A stretch of 64,000 nt of DNA from Notospermus geniculatus. Taxonomy: Eukaryota; Nemertea; Pilidiophora; Heteronemertea; Lineidae. Below are positions 48,685-61,011 of this stretch, one piece after another. Under the pieces are notes generated by a model, which saw only the letters and a program-made list of their open reading frames with translations, made no database searches and was not told the DNA's origin. Within the stretch, counting starts at the first letter, position 1. Every line of letters begins with the position of its first letter. The position numbers were made by a program, and so were the translations under genes. Location of the stretch: positions 53,691 to 117,690 of the forward strand of contig NMRB01001618.1 in the NCBI GenBank assembly GCA_002633025.1, written 5' to 3'.

Positions 48685-49359
48685 TCGCCGTTATTGGTGG
48701 GTAAACAGGAATATAAGTCCCGTTTAAGACCTGATCCGTGGACCTACTTGTCATCGAAGGTCAGTTACTAGAAAGTGAATGGAAAAACATGCCGGTATGC
48801 AAAAATGCAATACATGTAATGCAGGACTGTTTTGATAATCTATATAGCTCCTTATGCCGGTACAGGAATATCTGGGCTATCGCTTTAACTAGCACATGGA
48901 CAACCTATCTAATCGGAATTTCTATCGTAATATACGTGGCCCAGTGACTTCCTTTTCGACTGCTGGCAATATTCTTGTGGACGCTCTAGAGAGTCGAGAG
49001 TTTAAGAGGTCGTCCCGTCCCGCTAAACGGAACCCTAACGTTCACGTTATACAAACGTACATAGTACTTTGCAACCTCTCGAGTGTCAGGATCATCCCGC
49101 TAAACGACAATACTAAACGCTACTGGTATTTATTTGCGCGCACGCACCAGGTCGGAAAATTCTTTTTAATTCATATTTATTTCCGAAATCAGAGGGTTAG
49201 GGCCTTGATGGCCCTACATAACAAGTACGGGGAGGTGATGAACACTTGTAAGAGGTAGACCCTCTATGTCGACTCCCAAACGTTTTTTCCATTTGCCCAT
49301 CACATTCGTCCCTCAATCTCCCACCCGCTGCGGATGTTCCGCCAAATAAACAGCTCTGT
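48685..49359. other. Spacer between SLC22 copies 2 and 3
   Basis: Near-duplicate of the spacer at 44182-44847. It includes the stretch CGGAATTTCTATCGTAATAT, with no gene. Confidence 0.6.
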
Positions 49360-52300
49360 CTAGAGTGTAGTAACATTCATTTTGTCTGTCTCAGCATTTC
49401 CTTCCTGGCCCGAGCCTTCCTCAGCAGCCCTCCTTTTCTTCCTTGGTGGCAATTCCTCCGGTAAGGGTTTATCCTTCGTTTCGGGCATCAGCCAGGCCGT
49501 GAAGATAGAAGCCAGTAGACCCAAAATACCGATCAGAACGTACGGCAGCGATGCATGGACGTCACTCTGAAATGTAAAGTAATCTCAACTTTTGTTACTC
49601 AAATTTGCCTGTCATTTTGCTGTTTACCCAGCAAATTGGACTATATGTTCGCGTACGGAAAAAAGGAATTGCATAATAATTGCATATTATCGTGGTGAAT
49701 ACTTACCAATAAGCCAATCTGCGGTGCAACCACAGACCCTATCCCCGAAATGAAATTGCCTGATGATAACCCAATGTTTCTGCAGTGAAAATAGATTCAC
49801 ATAATTCATATTGATACTCGAGACAGGCCCGTATCAAATCAAATCAAACCAAAGCAATATAGTTGTTATTGCAAATAGCTTACTGACGAAGCCATTGAGT
49901 GAGCCCAAAGGAGGCTACAGGCCTACATGATAATTTGATACTGAGCTTTGGTCCCTTTGTCCGCACGTCTCGTTGTGGATCACGAAGTTCAATCCTGTGT
50001 AACGTTTTTAGTGTGGCCCTTATGCCATTGTGACATTACAATAGATTGACGGAATAAGGTGCAACTTGACGATGAGCGAGACACAGACAAACTGAGTCTG
50101 TTTCCCAGTGTGTTCCAAACAATGGGAACCACACAGAAAAATGGCCACACTGAAAAATATTACACCGGAAAGCAGAAGACACAATCGATGCAGCTTCGGT
50201 TTCGACGCGAACTGTACCTTATCATAGTTGGATACACTTCACAGGAGTAAACATATGCCAACATCCAGTTCCCAGTTGCTGAACCGTAACTTGCCAGTGC
50301 CAGGCCTGAGCGGATGCCCTCTCGGCCCTCCATGTAACCGGTCAGGTCGAGGGCAAGGATGATGGCCATAGAAATAATCGGAATTGCGGTGAAGATAGAG
50401 AAACTCCAGCGGCGGCCGACGCTGAAAAATAATAAATTCATGCGCCAAACAAAGGGAAAACTCCACGGTTTGTCGTCTGGATCATAGACTACAACCCAAT
50501 AAATCACACGCCCAGTAACAAATAATGTTTTTTTTGCAAACCAGGAAGAGTTACATCATGACGTCAATCAGTCACACCCGCGCTTGCAGCACCGTCTATG
50601 ACAATGCAAGACGACCATTTGAAGCAAAGGATTTCGCATTGATTACCACTTACTAGTTTAGCACCAATGGAGCAAGCAGTCTTGCCACAAGGTTTGCCGA
50701 GGCAGCCACGAGTAGATTCTGATAGATGGAGCCGGTCATATTTGGTATTTCTGATTTTATCCCGTAGGATATGCAGGCGCAGGTGAACCTAGGGGTAGAA
50801 AAAAAATGTAGTTGATCTTCTTCCGTCTTGAATGTTGAAACTGAACGTCCTTGCCGGAAACCTCTTGGTCTTGGCCTATGTACCAAGGCTCTGACGCCCA
50901 TAAATATTGTGGTTGAGTGAGCTACGTTTTGGGTATAGTTCAGTCATAACCTACCACGCAAAGAGTAAAACTAAAGTTATCTTGGTATAGAATCTTGTCC
51001 GGAATAGATCGTGGTAGCTGTACTTCTTGTCTTCTTCTTCATGTTCCTTGAACCGATCTCCTAAGCGGCGTATAAGGTCCAAGTCGGGAGGTGGTCTCCT
51101 GTTCAGCTTGGAGATGAACAGTAAGGACTTGTGGGCGTCCCCGTACCGTTTCTTATGAATAAGCCAACGGGAGCTCTCGGGTATGAANNNNNNNNNNNNN
51201 NNNNNNNNNNNNNNNNNNNNNNNNNNNNNNNNNNNNNNNNNNNNNNNNNNNNNNNNNNNNNNNNNNNNNNNNNNNNNNNNNNNNNNNNNNNNNNNNNNNN
51301 NNNNNNNNNNNNNNNNNNNNNNNNNNNNNNNNNNNNNNNNNNNNNNNNNNNNNNNNNNNNNNNNNNNNNNNNNNNNNNNNNNNNNNNNNNNNNNNNNNNN
51401 NNNNNNNNNNNNNNNNNNNNNNNNNNNNNNNNNNNNNNNNNNNNNNNNNNNNNNNNNNNNNNNNNNNNNNNNNNNNNNNNNNNNNNNNNNNNNNNNNNNN
51501 NNNNNNNNNNNNNNNNNNNNNNNNNNNNNNNNNNNNNNNNNNNNNNNNNNNNNNNNNNNNNNNNNNNNNNNNNNNNNNNNNNNNNNNNNNNNNNNNNNNN
51601 NNNNNNNNNNNNNNNNNNNNNNNNNNNNNNNNNNNNNNNNNNNNNNNNNNNNNNNNNNNNNNNNNNNNNNNNNNNNNNNNNNNNNNNNNNNNNNNNNNNN
51701 NNNNNNNNNNNNNNNNNNNNNNNNNNNNNNNNNNNNNNNNNNNNNNNNNNNNNNNNNNNNNNNNNNNNNNNNNNNNNNNNNNNNNNNNNNNNNNNNNNNN
51801 NNNNNNNNNNNNNNNNNNNNNNNNNNNNNNNNNNNNNNNNNNNNNNNNNNNNNNNNNNNNNNNNNNNNNNNNNNNNNNNNNNNNNNNNNNNNNNNCCTAT
51901 TCTTCAGAGTTGTTGGATGCATGTTCGAAGATGGTGATATCGAGCAGGTGCTAGAATCATCATAAGCAGAAAACAAAGTGGGCTGAATTCATTAGTTCTC
52001 AACCAGGCGAAATAAGGACCACATCTTTCTACGAAAAATAGGTAAATATCCCACCTGCAAAAAAGCCAGTCAGTATCCTTTGGAAGGTATAGACGGGCCA
52101 GGATGGAGCCACCGCCAACAGGGCCATCGACACTATTGTCAGTCCCCATGCCGCTAGCCCCACAGTACGGCGACCGAATATATCTGCAATTTGACCACTT
52201 GCCAGACCGCCAATCAACCCACCAGCGAACAAAAGTGTCGCCATCAGACGAGACCGATAGCGTGTCCCGCAGATGAATTGCCACTGAAAATGAAAAATTC

Positions 52301-52701
52301 CTATGAAATATTGACGTTAATTACCACATTAAAAGATGGTACCACACCAAACAGTGATTGAAGTGGAAGCGAAAACGTATCATGATGCAGTTTTCAGATC
52401 AACAAGAACTTACTTCTGTAGTAGGCGACGTATACTCCTTCGAAAAAGTAACATTGACGCATTCAGCTTCCGGTGTTGGACATCCATTCCAGGTAGCATT
52501 ACCAATAACGGCAGACGTGTTACGGTCAACTGGGATGCAGGAATATCCGGGACTGCCCGTCTCAATAACGTAAAAATTATATGCCAGTGCAGATGTGAGA
52601 TCTAACGCACAGCCAAAAATTATGATCAGGATTTGAGCAGGGCCCATGTTACCGACACCATCTAAAATATCTTCAAATTTTGGCTCCGTATCCGACTCCA
52701 T
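49360..52701 (-). CDS. SLC22 organic ion transporter-like, copy 3, exon 3 in gap
   Basis: Exons visible: 52701-52414, 52283-52055, exon 4 truncated at its start by the gap (51187-50955), 50788-50654, 50421-50218, 49779-49707 and 49566-49360. Exon 3 and the 5' edge of exon 4 fall in the 708-base N run. All visible exons keep open frames. Exon 4 begins FIPESSRWL rather than FLPESSRWL. Exon 5 begins WFTCACISYG, like copies 4 and 5 and unlike copies 1 and 2 (FISACITYG), so copies 3-5 form a subgroup for this exon. The gene is probably functional if the gap holds an ordinary exon 3. Confidence 0.85.
51188..51895. other. Assembly gap (708 N)
   Basis: The run of N lies inside SLC22 copy 3 and covers exon 3, intron 3, the exon 4 acceptor and part of intron 2. 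Confidence 0.99.
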
Positions 52702-53756
52702 TTCGCCGTTATTGATAGGTATACAAAATTCAAATCCGTCCAGCCCGTTTTGGATACCCTGATCGGTGGATCCACTTGTTGCAGAAGGTCAATTACATAT
52801 AGTACTAGAAAGTGAATGAAAATATGCAAAACTCCAAAAATGTAGGACTGTTTGATATGCTTCTTATACATCGATATTTGGGCTATCGCTTTAACTAGCA
52901 CATGGGCAACTATCTAATCGGGGTTTCTGTAGTATAGGCTAATAAATTTGGCCCAGTGACTTCCTTTTGGACTTGCAGTATGTTTTTTTTATACTCGTGT
53001 GGACGCTCTAGAGATTCGATAGTTTAAGAGGTCGTCCCGCTAACGGTAAACCAAACGTTTACGTTATTTTTTACTTTGCAAATGTACGTCAAAAATTGCG
53101 TTAGCATTAGTGTTATCGTTAACGTAGCGATTTCCCAACCTCTCGAGTGTCAGAGATCATCCCGCTAACGAATTTCACTACACGTTAATGCTATCTGTTT
53201 GTCCTTTCAATAGAAGTTATCATTCGTTGTTTGTGTTGGCGTGCCGGTAATTGTCCTCAACCTAAGTTGCCATTATCAACGTTTGTTCCAGCGTAGTCCT
53301 CAACTTTAAGTTGTCAAAATCACATTTCGTGTTGGCGATGGGACCACCAATCTACGGCTCAGTCAGTTAACTACCAACATAAGCGACCTTTTTAAACACG
53401 ATTAATATTTAAAGATGAGAGGTAAGGTAGGCCTATTAGGAATTTTGCAGAAAACTAAAAGCCCCCCCCCCCAACCTTTTTTCAAACACCATTCGGGACT
53501 TGAGAACCATTCGTAGGCCTGGTTTAATCATGACCAAGTCGGAAAATTCTTTCAGTTTATATTATTTTATTTCCGGAATCAGAGGGTTAGGGCCTTCATG
53601 GGCCTACATGGCAAGTACGGGGAGATGATGTAGGAAAGAAGACTTGTAAGAGGTAGACCCTCAATGTTGAGTCCCAACGTTCTTTCCATTTGCGCATCAC
53701 ATTCGCCCCTCAATCTCCCACCCGCTGCGGATGTTCCGCAAAGTAAACAGCTCTGT
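52702..53756. other. Spacer between SLC22 copies 3 and 4
   Basis: This 1,055-bp non-coding stretch is nearly identical to 56570-57626, showing that the copy 3/4 and copy 4/5 units are the youngest duplications. A poly-C run sits at about 53461-53471. In-frame codons continue upstream of the exon 1 ATG in copy 4, but this is probably 5' UTR. Confidence 0.65.
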
Positions 53757-55477
53757 CTAGAGTGTAGTAACATTCATTTTGTCTGTCTCAGCATTTCCTT
53801 CCTGGCCCGAGCCTTCCTCAGCAGTCCTCCTTCTCTTCCTTGGTGGCAATTCCTCCGGTAAGGGTTTGTCCTTCGTTTCGGGCATTAGCCAGGTCGTGAA
53901 GATAGAAGCCAGTAGACCCAAAGTACCGGTCAGAACGTACGGCAGCGATGCGTGCACGTCACTCTGAAATGTAAAATAATCTCAACTTTTGTTACTATTA
54001 AAACTTTTATTACTCAAATTTGCCTGTAATTTTGTTCTCACCCAGCAAATTGGACAACTTTCGCGCACGAAAAAAGGAATTGCATATTCACCGTGGTGAA
54101 TATAGATATCCCAAAAAAAGCACAAAAACGACACACAGTATACATTCAAATCGGAAAGTCGTCTCCGAATATTTCGCAAATTTTCGACCGCAAATTTTCG
54201 CTATGTAGAAGAGATCCCAGAGGAGAATGAGCTAGCTCATTCACCTCTGGGGTCTCTTCTACATAGCGCCTGAGGAAGACCCCGATTGGGGTCGAAAATT
54301 TGCGAAATAGTCGGAGACGACTTTCCGATTTATTGTGTCACCGTGGTGAATACTTACCAGTAAGCCAAACTGCGGTGCAACCACAGACCCTATCCCCGAA
54401 ATGAAATTGCCTGAGGATAACCCAATGTTTCTGCAATGAAAATAGAATCACATCAATCATATTGATACTCCAGACAAGTCCGTATCAAATCAAATCAAAC
54501 CAATATACATGTAGTTGCAAATAACTGAGCTTTACTGTCGAAGCCACTGAGTGAGCCCAAAGGATGTGTGTTAAAACTAGGCTACATGACAAGTTGATAA
54601 CTGAGCTTTGGTCCACTTTGTCCGCATGTCCCGTCGTGATCACAAAGTTGAATTCGCAAAGCAGACACAAATCGATGATTCTATTTTGCACTCGACCTTA
54701 TCATAGTTGGATACACTTCACAGGAGTAAACATCTGCCAACATCCAGTTCCCAGTTGCTGAACCGTAACTTGCCAGTGCCAGGCCTGAGCGGATGCCCTC
54801 TCGGCCCTCCATGTAACCGGTCAGGTCGAGGGCAAGGATGATGACCATAGAAATAATCGGAATAGCGGAGAAGATAGAGAAACTCCAGCGGCGGCCGATG
54901 CTGAAAAATAATGAATTTATAAATGGGAGTACAAATTCCTGCCACACATAGGAAAAACACCACGGTTTGTCGTCTGGATCATTGGCTACAACCCAGTAAA
55001 ATCATACGCCCAGTATTAAAAAAAGTTTTGCAATTTTTAACCAGGAAGAGTTACATCACGACATCGCCGTCTATGACAATGCAAGACGACCATTTTAAAA
55101 GCATGGAATTTCGGTTCATTTGATTGGTTACCACTTAATTACCAGTTTATCACCAATGGAGCAAGCAGTCTTGCCACAAGGTTTGCAGAGGCAGCCACGA
55201 GTAGATTCTGATAGATGGAGCCGGTCATATTTGGTATTTCTGATTTCATTCCGTAGGATATGCAGGCACAGGTGAACCTAGGGGGTAGAAGAAATTGTAG
55301 CTGATTGTCATTGTCTTCCGTCTTGAGTGTTGAAACTGAACGTCTGTTACGGTGCAACTCTGGAATTGTTGCAACTCTGGAAGTGCTGTTGCAACTCTGG
55401 AATTGCAACTATGGAAGTGACTAGTTATGGTTTCCGATCTCAAGATCGGAAACCATATTGTGTTTGGTCATGGTGTC

Positions 55478-55513
<36 letters not shown>

Positions 55514-56569
55514 TGTGTGTGTGTGTGTGTGTGTGTGTCTGTCTGTTCAGTCTGTCACACCTGTAACTTTGTTCCTGNTCCCTTAGGAAATAAGCGAAAA
55601 GGACTATGCCAAAGTGAGCTAGCCTCCATCCAAGTCTCAATCCGACGAACACTCGCCACTTCCGTCCAACGTACTCCATCGGAAGCGTGCCGGCTGTCGG
55701 AGAGGTGCAAGCTAGAGAAGAAGTATGGAAAACGGTCATAACTATGGTGTAAGATATGAGCCATGACTAGGTCCTATTCTTCAGAGTTGTTGGATGCATG
55801 TTCGAAGATGGTGATATCGAGCAGGTGCTTGAATCATCATAAGCAGAAAAGAAAGTGGGCTGAATTCATTAGTTCTCAACCAGGCGAAATAAGGACCACA
55901 TCTTTCTACGAAAAATAGGTAAATATCCCACCTGCAAAAAAGCCAGTCAGTATCCTTTGGAAGGTATAGACGGGCCAGGATGGAGCCACCGCCAACAGGG
56001 CCATCGACACTATTGTCAGTCCCCATGCCGCTAGCCCCACAGTACGGCGACCGAATATATCTGCAATTTGACCACTTGCCAGACCGCCAATCAACCCACC
56101 AGCGAACAAAAGTGTCGCCATCAGACGAGACCGATAGCGTGTACCGCAGATGAATTGCCACTGAAAATGAAAAATTCTTATGAAATAATTACCACATTAA
56201 AAGATGGTACCATACCAAACTGCGATTGAAGTGGAAGCGAAAACGTATCATGATGCAGTTTTCAGATCAACAAGAACTTACTTCTGTAGTAGGCGACGTA
56301 TACTCCTTCGAAAAAGTAACATTGATGCATTCAGCTTCCGGTGTTGGACATCCATTCCAGGTAGCATTACCAATAACGGCAGACGTGTTACGGTCAACTG
56401 GGATGCAGGAATATCCGGGACTTCCCGTCTCAATAACGTAAAAATTATATGCCAGTGCAGATGTGAGATCTAACGCACAGCCAAAAATTATGATCAGGAT
56501 TTGAGCAGGGCCCATGTTACCGACACCATCTAAAATATCTTCAAATTTTGGCTCCGTATCCGACTCCAT
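53757..56569 (-). CDS. SLC22 organic ion transporter-like, copy 4, exon 4 missing
   Basis: Exons: 56569-56282, 56160-55932, exon 3 cut by an N (55711-55579), no exon 4, then 55277-55143, 54900-54697, 54430-54358 and 53963-53757. The N at 55578 joins the middle of exon 3 to a TG-repeat tract, so the rest of exon 3, intron 3 and exon 4 are absent from the assembly rather than necessarily from the genome. The exon 5 donor is CTG|GTAATT and the exon 6 donor AAG|GTCGAG, both weaker than in copies 1-3. Intron 7 carries a 235-bp insertion. The visible coding parts are open and end in NVTTL. Confidence 0.82.
54103..54337. mobile_element. Retroelement-like insertion, 15-bp target duplication, hammerhead-like core
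   Basis: TCACCGTGGTGAATA occurs at 54088-54102 and 54338-54352. Copies 1-3 have a single such site. The insert contains CTGAGGA, A, GACCCCGATTGGGGTC, GAAA at about 54266-54297 and an inverted partial copy at the left (TTTCGCAAATTTTCGACC), with a central AGCTAGCT palindrome. The same insertion, altered, is in copy 5 at about 57978-58285. Confidence 0.8.
55475..55546. repeat. (TG)n microsatellite
   Basis: An almost pure TG/GT run with a few TGTC interruptions, next to the N at 55578. It probably caused the assembly break. Confidence 0.95.
55578..55578. other. Single-N join deleting SLC22 copy 4 exon 4
   Basis: The N falls inside exon 3 of copy 4. In other copies about 1 kb separates the equivalent points. 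Confidence 0.9.
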
Positions 56570-57626
56570 TTCGCCGTTATTGATGGGTATACAAAATTCA
56601 AATCCGTCCAGCCCGTTTTGGATACCCTGATCGGTGGATCTACTTGCTATTTGTCGCAGAAGGTCAATTACATGTAGTACTAGAAAGTGAATGAAAATAT
56701 GCAAAACTCCAAAAATGTAGGACTGTTTGATATGCTTCTTATACATCGATATTTGGGCTATCGCTTTAACTAGCACATGGGCAACTATCTAATCGGGGTT
56801 TCTGTAGTATAGGCTAATAAATTTGGCCCAGTGACTTCCTTTTGGACTGGCAGTATTTTTTTGATATTCGTGTGGAAGCTCTAGAGATTCGATAGTTTAA
56901 GAGGTCGTCCCGCTAACGGTAAACCAAACGTTTACGTTATTTTTTACTTCGCAAATGTACGTCAAAAATTGCGTTAGCGTTAGTGTTATCGTTAACGTAG
57001 CGATTTCTCAACCTCTCGGGTGTCAGAGATCATCCCGCTAACGAATTTTACAACACGTTAATGCTATCTGTTTGTCCTTTCAATAGAAGTTATCATTCGT
57101 TGTTTGTGTTGGCGTGCCGGTAATTGTCCTCAACCTAAGTTGCCAATATCAACGTTTGTTCCAGCGTAGTCCTCAACTTTAAGTTGTCAAAATCACATTT
57201 CGTGTTGGCGATGGGACCACCAATCTACGGCTCAGTCAGTTAACTACCAACATAAGCGACCTTTTTAAACACGATTAATATTTAAAGATGAGAGGTAAGG
57301 TAGGCCTATTAGGAATTTTGCAGAAAACTAAAAGCCCCCCAAACCTTTTTTCAAACACCATTCGGGACTTGAGAACCATTCGTAGGCCTGGTTTAATCAT
57401 GACCAAGTCGGAAAATTCTTTCAGTTTATATTATTTTATTTCCGGAATCAGAGGGTTAGGGCCTTCATGGGCCTACATGGCAAGTACGGGGAGATGATGT
57501 AGGAAAGAAGACTTGTAAAGAGGTAGACCCTCAATGTTGAGTCCCAACGTTCTTTCCATTTGCCCATCACATTCGTCCCTCAATCTCCCACCCGCTGCGG
57601 ATGTTCCGCCAAGTAAACAGCTCTGT
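56570..57626. other. Spacer between SLC22 copies 4 and 5
   Basis: Counterpart of 52702-53756, differing by scattered substitutions and a shorter C run. No gene is seen. Confidence 0.65.
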
Positions 57627-57977
57627 CTAGAGTGTAGTAACATTCATTTTGTCTGTCTCAGCATTTCCTTCCTGGCCCGGGCCTTCCTCAGCAGCCCTCC
57701 TTCTCTTCCTTGGTGGCAATTCCTCCGGTAAGGGTTTATCCTTCGTTTCGGGCATCAGCCAGGTCGTGAAGATAGAAGCCAGTAGACCCAAAGTACCGGT
57801 CAGAACGTACGGCAGCGATGCGTGCACGTCACTCTGAAATGTACAATAATCTCAACTTTTGTTACTATAAAAACTTTTATTACTCAAATTTGCCTGTAAT
57901 TTTGTTCTCACCCAGCAAATTGGACAACTTTCGCGTAAAAAGGAAAAAAGGAATTGCATACTCACCGTGGTGAATAT

Positions 57978-58285
57978 AGATATCCAAAAAAGCACAAAAA
58001 CGACACACAGTACACAATAAATCGGAAAGTCGTCTCCGAATATTTCGCAAATTTTCGACCCCAATCGGGGTCTTCCTCAGGCGCTATGTAGAAGAGATCC
58101 CAGAGGTGAATGAGCTAGCTCATCGGGGTCTTCCTCAGGCGCTATGTAGAAGAGATCCCAGAGGTGAATGAGCTAGCTCATTCACCTCTGGGATCTCTTC
58201 TAAATAGCGCCTGAGGAAGACCCCGATTGGGGTCGAAAATTTGCGAAATAGTCGCAGACGACTTTCCGATTTATTGTGTCACCGT
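57978..58285. repeat. Ribozyme-like insertion in copy 5, internally repeated
   Basis: Orthologous to 54103-54337 but containing two direct copies of a ~67-bp segment (CGGGGTCTTCCTCAGGCGC…GAGCTAGCTCAT) before the fold-back half. It ends with the same GACTTTCCGATTTATTGTG. Confidence 0.8.
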
Positions 58286-59011
58286 GGTGAATACTTACCA
58301 GTAAGCCAAACTGCGGTGCAACCACAGACCCTATCCCCGAAATGAAATTGCCTGAAGATAACCCAATGTTTCTGCAATGAAAATAGAATCACATCAATCA
58401 TATTGATACTCCAGACAAGTCCGTATCAAATCAAATCAAACCAATATAGTTGCAAATAACTGAGCTTTACTGTCGAAGCCACTGAGTGAGCCCACAGGAT
58501 GTGTGTTATAACTAGGCTACATGACAAGTTGATAACTGAGCTTTGGTCCACTTTATCCGCATGTCCCGTCGTGATCACAAAGTTGAATTCGCAAAGCAGA
58601 CACAAATCGATGATTCTATTTTGCACTCGACCTTATCATAGTTGGATTGCCAGTGCCAGGCCTGAGCGGATGCCCTCTCGGCCCTCCATGTAACCGGTCA
58701 GGTCGAGGGCAAGGATGATGACCATAGAAATAATCGGAATTGCGGAGAAGATAGAGAAACTCCAGCGGCGGCCGATGCTGAAAAATAATGAATTTAAATG
58801 GGAGTACAAATTCCTGCCACACATAAGAAAAACACCACGGTTTGTCGTCTGGATCATTGGCTACCACCCAGTAAAATCATACGCCCAGTATTAAACAAGT
58901 TTTGCAATTTTAACCAGGAAGAGTTACATCACGACATCGCCGTCTATGACAATGCAAGACGACCATTTTAAAAGCATGGAATTTCGGTTCATTTGATTGG
59001 TTACCACTTAA

Positions 59012-60284
59012 AGCTGAACTGCATGAACAAAAACTGGAGATCCGAGCACTAAAAAAAGACCACCACGCCACGGTGGTGGTCAAGAGAAATGCATCTTGTC
59101 CAAACAAGGCTATCGACGGACTCCGTCTTTAGCCTTGTCCGAATCATGTCATCTTTTCCGTTAATGCATAAATTATTAATGAACCTGACCCCTACTTGAC
59201 CCCGCCTCCGAGCCAATCAGAACTCGCGAAACAAATCACCGTTGGACACTTTCTTTGCTCTTCACGCTCGAATTTGTAACATGGATTTTGATTGGCACGT
59301 CGATTTTCCTTCGCGCCCCGATGATTGGCTGAGGCTCTCACCCCCTCAGAAACGGGAAATGTGATGGATTCGAACCAAGCTAGATGGCCGTCAGGCCAGA
59401 TAGACTGGTGAGCACCAGATGGAGAAATGCAAACGACCATAAGGCACTTTCAAAACACCTCCGAAACATGATAGACTATCAGGCTATTTGGTGGCGCCAC
59501 TGTATTCACCCTGAGTCAGTCAACATAGCAACATCAAGACATGGCATCCAGTGACTTCTGCAGGTCAAAGGCATTAGATTCTTACCGAACCAGAGAGTAA
59601 AGTCGGTCACTATTCTATAGTATTCACGTCTTGTTGACATTTATGGTGTTACCAAAGCACCAGTTGAAAACATTTATGTAGTCAAAAACAATACAACACT
59701 CATTTGACGTATATCAACGTCATCAGATATCATTATGTATAGGTTGAGGATAATTCTTATTTTATCCCTTTGGACATAATTACCGCAATCAATTAAATAT
59801 TCTTTCTCCAAATTCACACACATCGCGCGAGTCATGTATGCATTATTGCTTATATCAAGTACATTGCGTTTCTGTGAAAATATATTTAAATAACAACACT
59901 ATGGCAAAAGAAATAAAATAAGATTTATGTGCAACATGTTTGCAATGATACCAAATTGAGTTTCTGAAACTCAGACGAGTGGTGTATTATTTGTTGATGC
60001 CGAAGTTATTGCCATTGTACCACATATTTTAACTGCGCGCAAGCACTAAAGAACCCTGGCCAACCTCATGCTCAAGCTCTACGGATTGCACTAACTCTAC
60101 CCAGGCTCTGTCACTTGGACACTATCTCTTGATGTGTCTCGATAGAAAGCCTGAGATTGAATACAGTGGCGCCACCAAATACGCTGGTGGTCTATCATGT
60201 TCTGGAGGTGTTTCGAAGGGCGTTTGCACTTCTGTAGACCACCATACTACGGCGCTGTGGTGTTTTTGTTCATGCAGTTCAGCT
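59012..60284. mobile_element. 1.27-kb TTAA-flanked non-autonomous DNA transposon
   Basis: Inverted termini AGCTGAACTGCATGAACAAA / TTTGTTCATGCAGTTCAGCT lie between TTAA at 59008-59011 and 60285-60288. Copy 4 has the empty site CCACTTAATTACC at 55132-55144. TTAA duplication is typical of piggyBac-like and Kolobok elements. An inner inverted repeat of about 80 bp (59426-59512 against 60150-60231) suggests nested origin. No transposase frame is visible. It sits within 5 bp of the exon 5 donor, which stays GTAATTAA. Confidence 0.9.
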
Positions 60285-61011
60285 TTAATTACCAGTTTAT
60301 CACCAATGGAGCAAGCAGTCTTGCCACAAGGTTTGCCGAGGCAGCCACGAGTAGATTCTGATAGATGGAGCCGGTCATATTTGGTATTTCTGATTTCATT
60401 CCGTAGGATATGCAGGCACAGGTGAACCTAGGGGGTAGAAGAAATTGTAGCTGATCGTCTTCCGTCTTGAATGTTGAAACTGAACGTCCATGCCGGAAAC
60501 CTCTTGGTCTAGGCCTACAAGGCTCTGACGCCCAATAATATTGTCACGTGTTTCTGAGTGAGCTACGGTTTTGGTATAGTTCAGACAAATAACCTACCAC
60601 GCAAAGAGTAAAACTAAAGTTATCTTGGTATAGAATCTCGTCCGGAATAGATCGTGGTAGCTGTACTTCTTGTCTTCTTCTTCATGTTCCTTGAACCGAT
60701 CTCCTAAGCGGCGTATAAGGTCCAAGTCGGGAGGTGGTCTCCTGTTCAGCTTGGAGATGAACAGTAAGGATTTGTGGGCGTCCCCGTACCGTTTCTTATG
60801 AATAAGCCAACGGGAGCTCTCGGGTAAGAAGCTGCAAGGAAAACATTTCCTCTATTTACAGGGCCCCTATAGATGACGGATAATAAAAATAAAATTGGCG
60901 AAAAAAGAACTAGTCATAAAGGCCCGTACACGATCATATACAATATTTGTTCAAAACATCATCATACATTTGTATGATGATGTTTATGGACAGATGTATG
61001 ATCGTGTGGAC

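Noticed and set aside
56267-56776. N-terminal extension of SLC22 copy 4 upstream of MESDTEPK
   Set aside because: The frame is open, but the extension is not kept in copies 1 and 2, and MESDTEPK is the shared start in all five copies.
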